NCBI RefSeq assembly: GCF_004361835.1
Contig: NZ_SNWD01000001.1
Coordinates: forward strand, 558,001 to 622,000
Direction of reading: 5' to 3'
Source of the DNA: Stakelama pacifica
GTDB lineage: Bacteria; Pseudomonadota; Alphaproteobacteria; Sphingomonadales; Sphingomonadaceae
Length of the DNA stretch: 64,000 nucleotides
Made by a program: the position numbers and the translations under genes. Position 1 is the first letter of the stretch. The number at the start of each line of letters is the position of its first letter. The notes under the pieces were generated by a model, which ran no database searches, was not told the origin of the DNA, and saw only the letters and a program-made list of their open reading frames with translations. Positions 9,336-19,174 of this stretch are shown piece by piece.

Positions 9336-10406
9336 ATGACCGCGATCCGGGAGGCGTTCGGCACGCTGGACGACGGCAGCGCGATAGAGGCAGTGACGCT
9401 GAGCAATCGCGGCGGCATCACTGCCCGGATATTGACGCTGGGCGCAACGCTGCAATCGCTGCACGTGCCGGATCGCGAGGGGCTATCGGCGGACATCGTG
9501 CTCGGCCATGACAGCGCCGCCGAATATCTGACGGCGAATTGTTTTTTCGGCGCGACGATCGGCCGGTTCGCCAATCGGATTGCGGGGGGCAGCTTCCGAA
9601 TCGACGGGCGCGACTATCGCATTCCCCCGAATGACGGCCCCAATGCCCTGCATAGCGGCGCGGGCGGGTTTCACACACGGATATGGTCGATCGAGCATAT
9701 CGAGACCGGCCCGCCCGCCCGCGCTATATTCCGCTATCACAGCCCGGATGGTGAGCAGGGCTTTCCCGGCAATCTGACCGTAGCGGCGAGCTACACACTC
9801 GATGACGATGACCGGCTGACACTGGAATATACGGCGGTGAGCGATGCCCCCACCATCGTCAGCATCACCCATCACAGCTATTTCAATCTGGCGGGGGCAG
9901 CGAGCGAGCATGGGGCGCTCGACGCGCGCCTCACTTTATATGCCGACAGCTTCACGCCGATCGACCGGATGATGATCCCGACCGGCGCGATACAGGCGGT
10001 GGAAGGCACGCCGTTCGATTTCCGCGCGCCCATAGCGATCGGGGCGCGGGTGCGTAACGGCGATGATGAGCAGATCCGTCTGGCACGCGGCTATGATCAT
10101 AATATGGTGCTGAACGGGGAATCCGGCACGCTGCGCCCGGCGGCCCGCATGGACGACCCGCGATCGGGCAGAATCGTGGCGATTTCGACGACCGCGCCGG
10201 GGATGCAATTCTATTCGGGCAATTCGCTCGACGGCAATGTTCGCGGCAAGCAGGGCAAATTCTATCGGCAGGGCGACGGGGTCGCTTTCGAACCGCAACA
10301 TTTTCCGGACAGCCCGAACCAGCCCGCCTTTCCCGGCGCTCGCCTCGATCCGGGCGAGACCTATCGCAACGTGATCTGCTTCGCGTTCAGCAGCAATTGC
10401 GGGTGA
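9336..10406 (+). CDS. galM: Aldose 1-epimerase (galactose mutarotase)
   Basis: A 356-residue GalM-type mutarotase that interconverts alpha and beta anomers of hexoses. Conserved residues are visible: R81 in GRFANRI, H106 in NALHSG, H179/H180 in ITHHSYFNL and the catalytic base E319 in VAFEPQHFPDS. No signal peptide is present, so it acts in the cytoplasm on imported sugars. The gene starts 3 bases after the GH9 stop and should be in one operon with it. Substrate sugar is not fixed by the sequence. Confidence 0.93.
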   Translation: MTAIREAFGTLDDGSAIEAVTLSNRGGITARILTLGATLQSLHVPDREGLSADIVLGHDSAAEYLTANCFFGATIGRFANRIAGGSFRIDGRDYRIPPNDGPNALHSGAGGFHTRIWSIEHIETGPPARAIFRYHSPDGEQGFPGNLTVAASYTLDDDDRLTLEYTAVSDAPTIVSITHHSYFNLAGAASEHGALDARLTLYADSFTPIDRMMIPTGAIQAVEGTPFDFRAPIAIGARVRNGDDEQIRLARGYDHNMVLNGESGTLRPAARMDDPRSGRIVAISTTAPGMQFYSGNSLDGNVRGKQGKFYRQGDGVAFEPQHFPDSPNQPAFPGARLDPGETYRNVICFAFSSNCG

Positions 10407-10686
10407 TCTGACAGGACCACGCAAACGGGGGGGGGCCACGCACGGCGTCCGTAGAATCCACATATTGGCGGGCCGCTCCTTTTTCTGCATTTCTCTACCA
10501 TAGTTAATCGTTTTCCAAACGAGGTGGAGCGTGTTTCAGGGTCCGACATACAGAACCACACCCGCCTTTCCCCTGCCTTTTACAGCGGGAGCAGGACCGG
10601 GGAGTTTTGCCGGCGCGGCGGCCAGATTTTTTCGCGATCCTCCGGCTTCGTCTCCGGGAGCGCGACGAGATGTCGCCCCGGGCAAC

Positions 10687-11139
10687 ATGCCCTATATCGG
10701 CCATTGCGTCGTCCCGGTCGATTGCGACGGATCGATGCGCCTGCCGGGATTTGTGCGCCGCAATCTGGAGCGCACCGGCACTCGCCTGTTCGTTGGAATT
10801 CATGAAACCAGCGCCTGTCTGATCGGATCGACCATCTGCTGGGGGAAGCGGATGAGCGAGGCACAAGGGCGCGACCGTCAGGAAAAGGCCCTGGCGTCAC
10901 CGGGTGCTGATACGCTCCGCCTGTTCGGTCTGCGCGACGAATATTGCCGCCCCGACGGCGCGATCCGCCTGCCCTCCGCAGCACGCGCGCTTGCAGGAAT
11001 CGAGGACGAGGCACTGGTCGTGGGCGCGGGCAGATCGTTCGAAATCTGGGCGCTAGAGGCTGCACTGCAATCGTCCGATCCCGTGATCGCCGCGCTGGGC
11101 CGCGGCGCAGTGACGCAACGGGCCCGGCGCGGAGGCTGA
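10687..11139 (+). CDS. MraZ-like (SpoVT/AbrB-fold) protein, divergent orphan
   Basis: A 150-residue protein resembling MraZ, the repressor that normally opens the dcw cell-division cluster. Two tandem half-domains are seen: VPVDCDGSMRLPGFVRRNL and CRPDGAIRLPSAARALAG. The latter is followed by ALVVGAGRSFEIWALEAAL, which closely mirrors the MraZ C-terminus. The hallmark GR of the DxxGR motif is GS and GA here, with Arg shifted two residues, so DNA binding may be altered. It is not followed by rsmH or ftsL but by an oppositely directed efflux operon. An in-frame GTG at 10,531 would extend it, but codons before 10,687 lose the GC-rich third positions, so I prefer the ATG at 10,687. Confidence 0.6.
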   Translation: MPYIGHCVVPVDCDGSMRLPGFVRRNLERTGTRLFVGIHETSACLIGSTICWGKRMSEAQGRDRQEKALASPGADTLRLFGLRDEYCRPDGAIRLPSAARALAGIEDEALVVGAGRSFEIWALEAALQSSDPVIAALGRGAVTQRARRGG

Positions 11140-11359
11140 ACCTGTTCGACAGGACGGGGGCACGCGCCTCTTTCTATCGAACGGTTCCGCTGCACATTAC
11201 GGCACGACATAATCCGCGCGCCGAAACATCGGATGCCAACGCACCCGAATGACGCCCCTCACCGAACGGGCTGCTCGCTTTCATCGGACGGCGGGCGACG
11301 GCCATCGCCAACCGCCCGTCGCAGCAGCGCCCTTCGCTCCCTTCTTCCCGACTGCCCGA

Positions 11360-12907
11360 TTAAGGAACGTCGCTTGCGTCCTGCACCGGCACCGGGCCGT
11401 TCTTACTGGCCACCAGCGTCGAATCGCCGCCAAGCGCCTGATACAACGTCGCCAGATTGGTAGCGCGGGTCAGTTGCACCTGAACCAGCGAACGCCGGGC
11501 GGTATAGAGCGAACGCTGCGCGTCCAGACTTTGCAGATAGGTGTCGATACCGCCCTTATAGCGAGCAATGGCGAGATTATAGGTGTCCTGCGTGGCATCG
11601 GTCAGCGCGCGTACTGCCGCCAGCTGCCGGTCGATCGTGCCGCGCCGGGCGAGCGCGTCGGCGACTTCGCGAAAGGCGGTCTGGATCGTCTTTTCATAAT
11701 TTGCGAGCGAGGCCTGCTCCTCGGCCTCCGCTTGCGCCACTCCCGCTCGCCCGGCGCCCGCGCGGAAGATCGGGTAGGAGACATTGGGCGACACCTGCCA
11801 GTTGAAGCCGTCGCCGTCGAACAGACCGCTAAGCGACGTGCTGGCAAGCCCCAGAACAGCGGTCAGCGAAATACGCGGGAACAGCGCGGCGCGCGCGGCG
11901 CCGATCTGTGCATTCATCGACCGGAGCTGATATTCGGCCTGCACTACGTCGGGACGGCGCAGCAGAATGTCGGAACTCAGTCCAGCCGGCACTTCGCCCA
12001 GACGCGAGGTCGCATCCTCAATCGATTGCGGAAGCAGCGCGGTATCGAAATCAGCGCCGACCAGCAGCCGCAACCGGTTCACATCCTGCGCCAGCGCGGT
12101 TTGCTGTTCAGCAAGATCCGCACGCGCCTGTTCGAGCACGGTCTGCGCCTGACGCAGATCGGTACGCGGCGCGACACCGCCCTTCAGCCGGGCCTCGGTA
12201 AGGTCCACGCTACGCTTCGCACTGTCCACCGTGTCCTGCGCAATGGCGAGCAGGCTTTTATCGGCGCCATAGGTCAGCCAGCCGGTGGCGATGTCGCCGA
12301 CCAGCGCCAGTCGCGTCGCACGCGCCGCTGCTTCGGTGGCGAAATACTGGTTGAGTGCGGCATCGTTCAACGAACGCACGCGCCCGAACAGGTCGATTTC
12401 AAACGCCGTTGCACCGACCTGCGCGGTATAAAAGGTCTGGGTCTCGTCACTGCCGCCCAGAAACAGCCCGCCGCCGCCATTGCCGCCGCCGGAATTGTTT
12501 CCGCCGCCCTGATTGCCGCCACCCTGATTCCCACCGCCGGGATTACCGACGCCGCCCAGCCCGGCTTGCGGCCCCTTACGCACCGTGACGCCGCCGCTGC
12601 CGCTGATTTCGGGAAGCAGATTGGCGCGCTGGATGCGATATTGCGCGCGCGCCGATGCGATATTCGCTGCCGCCTGTCGCAGGTCGCGATTGGTCGCCAG
12701 CGCATCGGTGATGATCGTCTGCAGCCGGCGATCGGCGAACACCTGCGTATAATCGAGCGAGGCAAGGCTGCGCTCCGACTGGGCGAGATAGGCATCCCCC
12801 TGCGGCCAGAACACCGGGACCGGAGCTTCGGGCCGCTGATAGGTCGGCTGCATTGAGCAGCCGGCCAGCATCGAGGCGGCGGAAAGGGTTGCGATCAGAC
12901 GTTTCAT
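11360..12907 (-). CDS. RND efflux outer-membrane channel lipoprotein (NodT family)
   Basis: A 515-residue TolC-like outer-membrane factor of the NodT/OprM family. The lipobox LAGC puts the acylated Cys at residue 17. The body holds two OEP repeats, with TDLRQAQTVLEQARADLAEQQ and LRRPDVVQAEYQLRSMNAQIGAARAALFP typical of the family. An odd Gly/Asn-rich insertion at residues 117-147 (GGGNQ units; DNA 12,467-12,559) is not part of the usual fold and may be a flexible loop. The start codon overlaps the stop of the RND pump gene (ATGA), so it is the third gene of a tripartite efflux operon. Confidence 0.92.
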   Translation of the reverse strand: MKRLIATLSAASMLAGCSMQPTYQRPEAPVPVFWPQGDAYLAQSERSLASLDYTQVFADRRLQTIITDALATNRDLRQAAANIASARAQYRIQRANLLPEISGSGGVTVRKGPQAGLGGVGNPGGGNQGGGNQGGGNNSGGGNGGGGLFLGGSDETQTFYTAQVGATAFEIDLFGRVRSLNDAALNQYFATEAAARATRLALVGDIATGWLTYGADKSLLAIAQDTVDSAKRSVDLTEARLKGGVAPRTDLRQAQTVLEQARADLAEQQTALAQDVNRLRLLVGADFDTALLPQSIEDATSRLGEVPAGLSSDILLRRPDVVQAEYQLRSMNAQIGAARAALFPRISLTAVLGLASTSLSGLFDGDGFNWQVSPNVSYPIFRAGAGRAGVAQAEAEEQASLANYEKTIQTAFREVADALARRGTIDRQLAAVRALTDATQDTYNLAIARYKGGIDTYLQSLDAQRSLYTARRSLVQVQLTRATNLATLYQALGGDSTLVASKNGPVPVQDASDVP

Positions 12908-15900
12908 GCGTTCGCCTCAGGCTCGTCGGTGCGATGCCCGCCCTCGCGAAGCGCCTTGACGCCGTCACGAACGCCGCGCCGCACCAGCACGAAGAATAGC
13001 GGGATGTAGAAGATGGCGAGGATCGTCGCGGTCAGCATGCCGCCGATCACTGCGGTGCCGATTGCGATACGGCTATTGGCGCCCGCGCCGGTAGAGAGCG
13101 CCAGCGGCAGCACGCCGAAGATGAACGCGAAGCTCGTCATCAAAATCGGACGAAGCCTCAGCCGCGCCGCCTCAAGCGCGGCATCGATCACGCGCTTGCC
13201 CTCTTTCTCCGCCTGCTCGGCGAATTCGATCATCAGGATCGCGTTTTTGGACGCAAGCCCCATGGTCGTCAACAGACCGATCTGGAGATAGACGTCATTT
13301 TCCAGCCCGCGCAGCGTCACCGCGAATACCGCGCCGACCAGACCGAGCGGAATGATCAGCAACACCGCGATCGGGACCGACCAGCTTTCGTACAATGCCG
13401 CGAGGCACAGGAACACGACGAGGAGCGACAGGGCGTAAAGCATCGGGGCCTGCCCCGAGGACAGCCGCTGCTGATAGCTGATTCCCGACCATGCGACAGT
13501 GGTGCCCGGAATTTTGCTCGCAAGCTTCGCGATCTCATCCATCGCCGTGCCCGAACTGACACCCGGCGCAGCCGACCCCTGAATGGAGAAGGACGGCTCC
13601 CCCGAAAAGCGCGAAAGGCTTGTCGGTGCCTGCGACCAAGAGGTGGTGGCGAATGCAGAGAAAGGCGCCATCTGCCCGTCGCTCGACCGGACGAACCATT
13701 GCGACAGGTCGCCCGGTTCGCTGCGATACGGGGCATCGCCCTGCACATAGACCCGCTTCACCCGACCGCGGTCGATGAAATCATTGACATAGCGTCCGCC
13801 CCATGCGGTCGAAAGCGTCGTATTCACCATCGTCTGGTCAAGGCCGAGCACGTTCAGCTTCTGCTGATCCATATCGACATGCAGCGTCGGCACATCGGGA
13901 AGCTCTCCGGGACGCACGCCGACCAGCTTGGGGTTCTGCGCCGCCATTCCGAGCAGCTTGTCGCGCGCCGCATTGAATTCCTGATGGCTCATGCCGCTGC
14001 TGTTCTGCAACTGCATGGTGAAGCCCGAACTGTCGCCCAGGCCCCGGATCGCCGGCGGGACGAGCGCGAAAACCTGAGCGTCGCGAAGCCCCATCAGCGC
14101 CTTGCCCGCACGCTCCACGATCGCCGAGGCGCTGTTATCCGAACCCTCTCGCTTCGACCAGTCGGCAAGCGCCATATAGGCGATACCGGTATTCTGACCG
14201 CCCGCACCGGCGCCGCCGAAACCGGTCGCGGTAAAGAGCGTGCCGACATTGCCGCCCTCTTCCTCCTGCATGTACCTTTCGATCGCGTGCGCGACCTCGT
14301 CGCTCCGCGCGGTGGTGGCCCCGGGAGGAAGGCGAAACTGGATGAACGCGCTGCCCTGATCCTCGGTCGGCAGAAAGCCGGTGGGCAGCCGAACGAACAG
14401 GATCACCAGCAGCGCGATGACGAGCGCATAGATTGCCAGGAAGATGAATTTGCGATCGACAACCGTGCGGATCGCATTGCTGTAGCGGTTACTGAGCGAA
14501 TCGAAACTGTCGTTGAACCAGTTGTGAAACGACTCCATCCGGTGATGTACCGCCGGCAGCCGCCGTTCCAAAAAGCTCTGCTTGTCCTTTTCATCGCTTC
14601 TGCGCTTCAGCATCGTCGCGGTAAGCGCCGGCGTCAGGATCAGCGCCACACCGACCGACAACACCATCGCCGACACGATCGTCACCGAAAACTGGCGATA
14701 GATCACGCCCGTCGAACCGCCGAAAAATGCCATGGGCAGGAACACTGCCGACAGAACCAGCGCGATCGCAATCAGCGCGACCTGGATTTCGTCCATCGAC
14801 TTGATCGTCGCTTCGCGCGGCGACATGTCCGGATTTTCGTCCATCAGCCGCTCGACATTCTCGACCACGACGATCGCGTCATCGACGAGCAGGCCGATCG
14901 CGAGCACCAGCCCGAACAACGTCAGCGTATTGATCGAAAATCCAACCGCGGCGAGCACCGCAAAGGTACCCAGCAGCACCACCGGCACCGCGATCGAGGG
15001 GATCAGCGTCGCGCGCCAGTTCTGCAGGAACACGAACATGACGATGATGACGAGGATGATCGCTTCGATCAGCGTCTTGACCACCTCATCGATAGACAGG
15101 CGGATAAAGGTCGTGCTGTCCAGCGGGAAGGCATAGGTAAGACCCGGGGGGAAATTCCCCGCCAGCTCGCTTACCTTCTCTTTCACCGCCGCGGCGGTGG
15201 AAAGCGCATCGGCACCCGGCGCCAGCGAAATGGCGATACCGGCACCCGGATGGCCGTTCACACGGCTGGTTACGCCATAGCTTTCGGCGCCCAGTTCCAC
15301 CCGCGCAACATCGCTGAGCCGCACCGTCGCGCCGCCGATATCCGATTTCAGGATGATATTGCGGAACTGTTCGGGCGTCTGAAGCCGCGACTGCGCGGTA
15401 ACCGTGGCGTCCAGCATCTGGGTATCGGGCATCGGCTGAGCGCCGATCTCACCGGCGGCCACTTCGGCATTCTGCGCCTGAATGGCCTGGATCACATCAC
15501 CGGGAACGAGCTTATAACTGTTGAGCTTCGCCGGATCGAGCCAGATACGCATCGCATATTGCGATCCGAACACGCGTGTCTCGCCCACGCCGTTGATCCG
15601 CGCCAGCGGGTCCTGAAGGTTAGACGCCAGATAATCCGAAACGTCCTGATTGGTCAGCTTGTCGGTCTTGTCATACAGCGCGATGATCAACAGGAAGTCA
15701 GGGTTGGACTTGGTGACCGTCAGCCCCTGTTGCTGCACCTGTTGCGGCAGGCGGCTGATCGCCTGTTGCACCTTGTTCTGGACCTGAACCTGCGCGATGT
15801 CGGGATCGGTTCCTTTTTCAAAGGTCGCGGTGATCGTCGCCGTGCCCTGAGAGCTCGACGAAGAACTGAAATAGATCAGCCCGTCGATTCCGGTCAGCTG

Positions 15901-16104
15901 CTGCTCAATCACCTGCGTCACGCTGTTTTCCAGCGTTTGCGCCGATGCACCGGGATAGGTGGCGCGGATATTGACCTCAGGCGGCGCAACATCGGGATAT
16001 TGCGCGATCGGCAGGCTCATGATCGCACCGACGCCGAGCAGCATCGTGATGATCGCAATGACCCACGCGAAGATCGGCCTGTCGATAAAGATACGCGACA
16101 GCAT
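12904..16104 (-). CDS. RND multidrug efflux permease (AcrB/MexB type, HAE1)
   Basis: A 1,066-residue inner-membrane proton/drug antiporter of the hydrophobe/amphiphile efflux-1 family. The N-terminus MLSRIFIDRPIFAWVIAI is characteristic. The TM4 proton-relay aspartates D408-D409 are present in GLLVDDAIVVVENVE, and the porter-domain repeats and 12-TM layout are complete. It lies 6 bases after the periplasmic adaptor and overlaps the outer-membrane channel gene, forming one operon. Substrates are probably diverse hydrophobic compounds. No TetR-type repressor lies beside the operon, which is unusual for this class. Confidence 0.95.
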   Translation of the reverse strand: MLSRIFIDRPIFAWVIAIITMLLGVGAIMSLPIAQYPDVAPPEVNIRATYPGASAQTLENSVTQVIEQQLTGIDGLIYFSSSSSSQGTATITATFEKGTDPDIAQVQVQNKVQQAISRLPQQVQQQGLTVTKSNPDFLLIIALYDKTDKLTNQDVSDYLASNLQDPLARINGVGETRVFGSQYAMRIWLDPAKLNSYKLVPGDVIQAIQAQNAEVAAGEIGAQPMPDTQMLDATVTAQSRLQTPEQFRNIILKSDIGGATVRLSDVARVELGAESYGVTSRVNGHPGAGIAISLAPGADALSTAAAVKEKVSELAGNFPPGLTYAFPLDSTTFIRLSIDEVVKTLIEAIILVIIVMFVFLQNWRATLIPSIAVPVVLLGTFAVLAAVGFSINTLTLFGLVLAIGLLVDDAIVVVENVERLMDENPDMSPREATIKSMDEIQVALIAIALVLSAVFLPMAFFGGSTGVIYRQFSVTIVSAMVLSVGVALILTPALTATMLKRRSDEKDKQSFLERRLPAVHHRMESFHNWFNDSFDSLSNRYSNAIRTVVDRKFIFLAIYALVIALLVILFVRLPTGFLPTEDQGSAFIQFRLPPGATTARSDEVAHAIERYMQEEEGGNVGTLFTATGFGGAGAGGQNTGIAYMALADWSKREGSDNSASAIVERAGKALMGLRDAQVFALVPPAIRGLGDSSGFTMQLQNSSGMSHQEFNAARDKLLGMAAQNPKLVGVRPGELPDVPTLHVDMDQQKLNVLGLDQTMVNTTLSTAWGGRYVNDFIDRGRVKRVYVQGDAPYRSEPGDLSQWFVRSSDGQMAPFSAFATTSWSQAPTSLSRFSGEPSFSIQGSAAPGVSSGTAMDEIAKLASKIPGTTVAWSGISYQQRLSSGQAPMLYALSLLVVFLCLAALYESWSVPIAVLLIIPLGLVGAVFAVTLRGLENDVYLQIGLLTTMGLASKNAILMIEFAEQAEKEGKRVIDAALEAARLRLRPILMTSFAFIFGVLPLALSTGAGANSRIAIGTAVIGGMLTATILAIFYIPLFFVLVRRGVRDGVKALREGGHRTDEPEANA

Positions 16105-16110
16105 GGCGGA

Positions 16111-17364
16111 TCAGTCCTTGTTGCCGTTTGCGGCGCCGGATTCAGTCCCGCCGCCTTGTTTCGGCTGGCCGCTGGTCAGCTTTTCCGGCGTATTGGCAGG
16201 CACCGCCTTGACCGGCTGACCCGGCCGCACCTTTGCCGTTCCCTGAACGATGATCTTGTCGCCGGGCTTCAACCCGTCGGTAACGACCCAGAAGGCACCC
16301 TGTGTGCGGGGCGCCTTTACGTTGCGCGGCACGACCTTGTTGTCCGGACCGACGACCAGAATCGTCGCATTGCCCTTGGGATCGCGAGTCACCGCCTGTT
16401 GCGGGACGAGATATGCGTCACGCTCGATCGCCTGCGCGATATGGGCGGTGACATACATGCCTGGCAGCAGCAATCCTTCGGGGTTGGGGAAGGTCGCGCG
16501 AAGCGTCACTGTGCCGGTATTTTCATCGACCACCGGTTCGGTGAAATCGATCGTCCCGACCCGGCCATAATCCTCGCCATCCTCCAGCGTCAGCCGCACC
16601 TTCGCCTTGGACGGCACGGTATCGCCACTGGCGAGCGCGCGGCGAAGCGAGAGAAGGTCGCTGCTCGACTGATTGATATCGACATAGATCGGATCGAGCC
16701 GCTGAATCGTCGTCAGCGGATCGGCCTGATTTGCCGTTACCAGTGCGCCGACCGTCGCGATCGAACGACCGATGCGACCGGTGATGGGTGCCGGAACCGT
16801 CGTATAGTTGAGGTTGATCCGCGCAGTGCGGATCGCCGCCTTTGCCTGTGCGACCGCCGCCGCCGCCTGACGCGCCTGCGAACGCGCATCGGTATAATCC
16901 TGCCGGCTGATCGCCTCCATATCGGCAAGCGGCTTGTATCGATCCGCCTTTGCCTGCGCTGCCTCCAGCGTCGCCTGCGCGCTTTGGAGATTGGCCTGCG
17001 CCTCGCTCAGGCTCGCCTGATAGGGGTCGGAGTCGATCTGGTACAGGGTCTGCCCGGCATGGACGATCGAACCCTGTTCGAACATGCGCTTGCGAATGAC
17101 GCCCGAAACCTGCGGTCGCACCTCAGAGCTTTCATACGCGCTGGTCCGCCCCGCAAGGTCAGCCACGATCGGCACGCTCGTCTGATCGACGGTGACATAG
17201 CCGACGGTCATCGGCGCGCCGCCCGGCCCTGCCGGTCCGCCCTGTCCTGCCTGCTCCTCGGAGCCGCCGCATGACGCCAGCAAAGCGCAGGCTGCGACCG
17301 CGCCGATCCACCGGCCCGCAGGCATGCGGCGAGCGAAACGGACGTTTGAATGATGACGTAGCAA
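16111..17364 (-). CDS. RND efflux periplasmic adaptor lipoprotein (AcrA/MexA type)
   Basis: A 417-residue membrane-fusion protein. The signal peptide ends in the lipobox LLASC (Cys32). The lipoyl half-motif VSGVIRKRMFEQGSIVHAGQTLYQID is followed by an alpha-helical hairpin (about 125-185), the second lipoyl half (VPAPITGRIGRSIATVGALV), a beta-barrel domain and a membrane-proximal domain. The C-terminal tail is rich in Gly, Gln and Lys. It is the first gene of the efflux operon and bridges the RND pump to the outer-membrane channel. The ATG at 17,364 leaves about 170 bases of promoter DNA before the enoyl-CoA hydratase gene. Confidence 0.93.
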   Translation of the reverse strand: MLRHHSNVRFARRMPAGRWIGAVAACALLASCGGSEEQAGQGGPAGPGGAPMTVGYVTVDQTSVPIVADLAGRTSAYESSEVRPQVSGVIRKRMFEQGSIVHAGQTLYQIDSDPYQASLSEAQANLQSAQATLEAAQAKADRYKPLADMEAISRQDYTDARSQARQAAAAVAQAKAAIRTARINLNYTTVPAPITGRIGRSIATVGALVTANQADPLTTIQRLDPIYVDINQSSSDLLSLRRALASGDTVPSKAKVRLTLEDGEDYGRVGTIDFTEPVVDENTGTVTLRATFPNPEGLLLPGMYVTAHIAQAIERDAYLVPQQAVTRDPKGNATILVVGPDNKVVPRNVKAPRTQGAFWVVTDGLKPGDKIIVQGTAKVRPGQPVKAVPANTPEKLTSGQPKQGGGTESGAANGNKD

Positions 17365-17535
17365 GGGCGTAAACCTCTATCAAAACACAGCGATCACGCG
17401 TCGGCGCAATCGCGATGGAAGTTATTTGCAATATCGTAGCAGCATAGCGAACCCGTCGCATGATTCGTTTTCGCAATGCAGCATTCGGGGTCAGTTAATA
17501 CGAAACGTTCGCGTTCACAATACCAATTAGGGCCT

Positions 17536-18321
17536 TTACTTTCCCCTGAAATCAGGTTTGCGCTTTTCCAGGAACGCCTTTCCCCCTTCGACGGAATCAG
17601 CGCTTCCGCGTGCAAGCGACTGGCTTTCGGCCTCATGGGCCAGTGCCTCGGCAAGACCATGTTCCATTGCAAAGCCGATGTCGCGGCGCATAAGACCCAA
17701 TGCGACGGTCGGCCCCGCCGCCAGCCGCTGCGCCAGCGCGAGCGCTTCGTCCGCCAGCACATCGTCAGACACCACCCGATGGATCATGCCCCATTCCACC
17801 GCGCGCTCCGCCGATATGCGTTCGCCGAGCATGGTCATTTCCATCGCACGGGCACGGCCGACCAGCCGCGGCAGGATCCAGCTCGCGCCGCCATCGGGTA
17901 CCAGCCCGATATTGACGAACGCCTGAAGGAAATAAGCAGATCTGCCCGCAATGCAGAAATCACCGGCAAGCGCCAGACTGCACCCGATCCCGGCCGCAGC
18001 ACCGCGCACCGCAGTGACGACCGGAACCTCCGAATCGAAAATGGCCTGAATCGTCGGATTGTAATGCTCGGTCAGCGCGGCACGCACCGCCGCCTCGGGA
18101 TTCTCGGCACTGCCGCTGCCGCCGGCGACGTCAGCGCCCGAACAAAAGGCCCTGCCGCTGCCCTCAATCAAGATCGCGCGCGCGCCGTCCCGCTCAGCCA
18201 TTGCACCGCGCAGCAGGTCGAACATTTCGGGCGGCGCGGCATTCAACCGGTCGGGCCGGTTGAGGGTCAGACGAAGTACATCGCCGCAATGTTCGCGGAT
18301 CAGGATAGGATCGTCGCTCAT
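17536..18321 (-). CDS. Enoyl-CoA hydratase/isomerase family protein
   Basis: A 261-residue crotonase-fold protein. Oxyanion-hole segments are FCSGADVAGG and VRGAAAGIGCSLALAGDFCIAG. The later VNIGLVPDGGASWILPRLVG segment carries Asp where PaaG-like isomerases have it rather than the second hydratase Glu, so it may be an isomerase or hydratase of the PaaG/PaaF kind. The C-terminus EGGKAFLEKRKPDFRGK is typical. The start is set at the ATG at 18,321; an upstream in-frame extension reads as promoter DNA. It diverges from the class II aldolase gene. Confidence 0.88.
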   Translation of the reverse strand: MSDDPILIREHCGDVLRLTLNRPDRLNAAPPEMFDLLRGAMAERDGARAILIEGSGRAFCSGADVAGGSGSAENPEAAVRAALTEHYNPTIQAIFDSEVPVVTAVRGAAAGIGCSLALAGDFCIAGRSAYFLQAFVNIGLVPDGGASWILPRLVGRARAMEMTMLGERISAERAVEWGMIHRVVSDDVLADEALALAQRLAAGPTVALGLMRRDIGFAMEHGLAEALAHEAESQSLARGSADSVEGGKAFLEKRKPDFRGK

Positions 18322-18386
18322 TCCTTTGGCGTCCTCCGGCAGTTTGCTATATTTCTGATTCAACAAAACACTATCGGACGGAGCGG

Positions 18387-19151
18387 ATGATGGCGACCAT
18401 GGCAAGCGAAAAAAGCACGATGCGCGCAGAGGAGTGGCAGGCTCGTCAGGAGCTTGCCGCCTGTTACCGGGTGTTCGACATGCTCGGCTGGTCGGAAATG
18501 ATCTACAACCATATCACGCTGAAAGTGCCGGGCGAGGAAGGCGCTTTTCTGATCAACCCCTTCGGCCTGCATTTCAGCGAAGTGCGCGCCTCCAATCTGG
18601 TCAAGATCGACATTGACGGCAATAAGCTCGACGACAATCCCTATCCGGTGAACCTTGCCGGCTTCACCCAGCATTCGGTGTTTCATCGCCATCTGCCCGA
18701 TGTCCATTGTATTGCGCATACCCATACCACCGCCGGAATGGCGGTGAGCTCGGTCGAGGGCGGGCTGCGCGCTACCAATTTCTATGCCTGCAACTTCGCC
18801 GGGCAGATTGCCTATCATGATTTCGAAGGCGTCACGGTGCGTGCCGAAGAGGGCGAGCGGCTGATCGCGCATCTGGGTGAAAAGCGTGCCATGCTGCTCA
18901 GAAATCACGGCATCCTTGTGATGGGCGGCAGCGTGCCGGAGGCGTTCATCAAACATTGGGCACTGCAACGCGCCTGCGAGATCCAGATCGCTACCATGTC
19001 GCTCGGCACCCCGCTCACCGTGTCGGATGACGTGGTTGCGGTGCATCAACGCGACCTTTCCAAGGCGCAGGTGCCGGGCGGTCCGGGCAAGGCCGATTTC
19101 GAGGCGATGGTCCGGCTGGTCGACCGGACCGACAAAAGCTGGCGCGATTAA
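18387..19151 (+). CDS. Class II aldolase/adducin family protein
   Basis: A 254-residue zinc-dependent class II aldolase/adducin-domain protein. Metal-binding histidines are in CIAHTHTTAGMAVSS and near LLRNHGILVMGGSVPEAF. The early WSEMIYNHITLKVPGEEGAFLINPFGL matches family members that act on small hydroxy-carbonyl substrates. Relatives in proteobacteria are often annotated only as class II aldolase, and the substrate cannot be inferred here. A start at either of the paired ATGs (18,387 or 18,390) is possible. The neighbouring [2Fe-2S] gene follows 23 bases later on the same strand. Confidence 0.87.
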   Translation: MMATMASEKSTMRAEEWQARQELAACYRVFDMLGWSEMIYNHITLKVPGEEGAFLINPFGLHFSEVRASNLVKIDIDGNKLDDNPYPVNLAGFTQHSVFHRHLPDVHCIAHTHTTAGMAVSSVEGGLRATNFYACNFAGQIAYHDFEGVTVRAEEGERLIAHLGEKRAMLLRNHGILVMGGSVPEAFIKHWALQRACEIQIATMSLGTPLTVSDDVVAVHQRDLSKAQVPGGPGKADFEAMVRLVDRTDKSWRD

Positions 19152-19174
19152 GGCGCGGGCGGTAGAGCCGGGAC

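Noticed and set aside
10426..10434. Run of nine or more G residues as a phase-variation tract
   Set aside because: It lies in noncoding DNA after the epimerase gene and is not positioned to switch any start or promoter I can see.
10531..10686. N-terminal extension of the MraZ-like gene from a GTG start
   Set aside because: Codon third positions are A/T-rich there, unlike the rest of the gene, and the translated residues do not match the MraZ fold.
11249..12856. A 535-codon plus-strand open frame
   Set aside because: Antisense to the efflux channel gene, with no domain-like sequence and no ribosome site.
13699..17274. A very long open frame (about 1,190 codons) on the plus strand
   Set aside because: It is antisense to the RND permease and adaptor genes and reads as Arg/His-rich noise; high GC creates such shadows.
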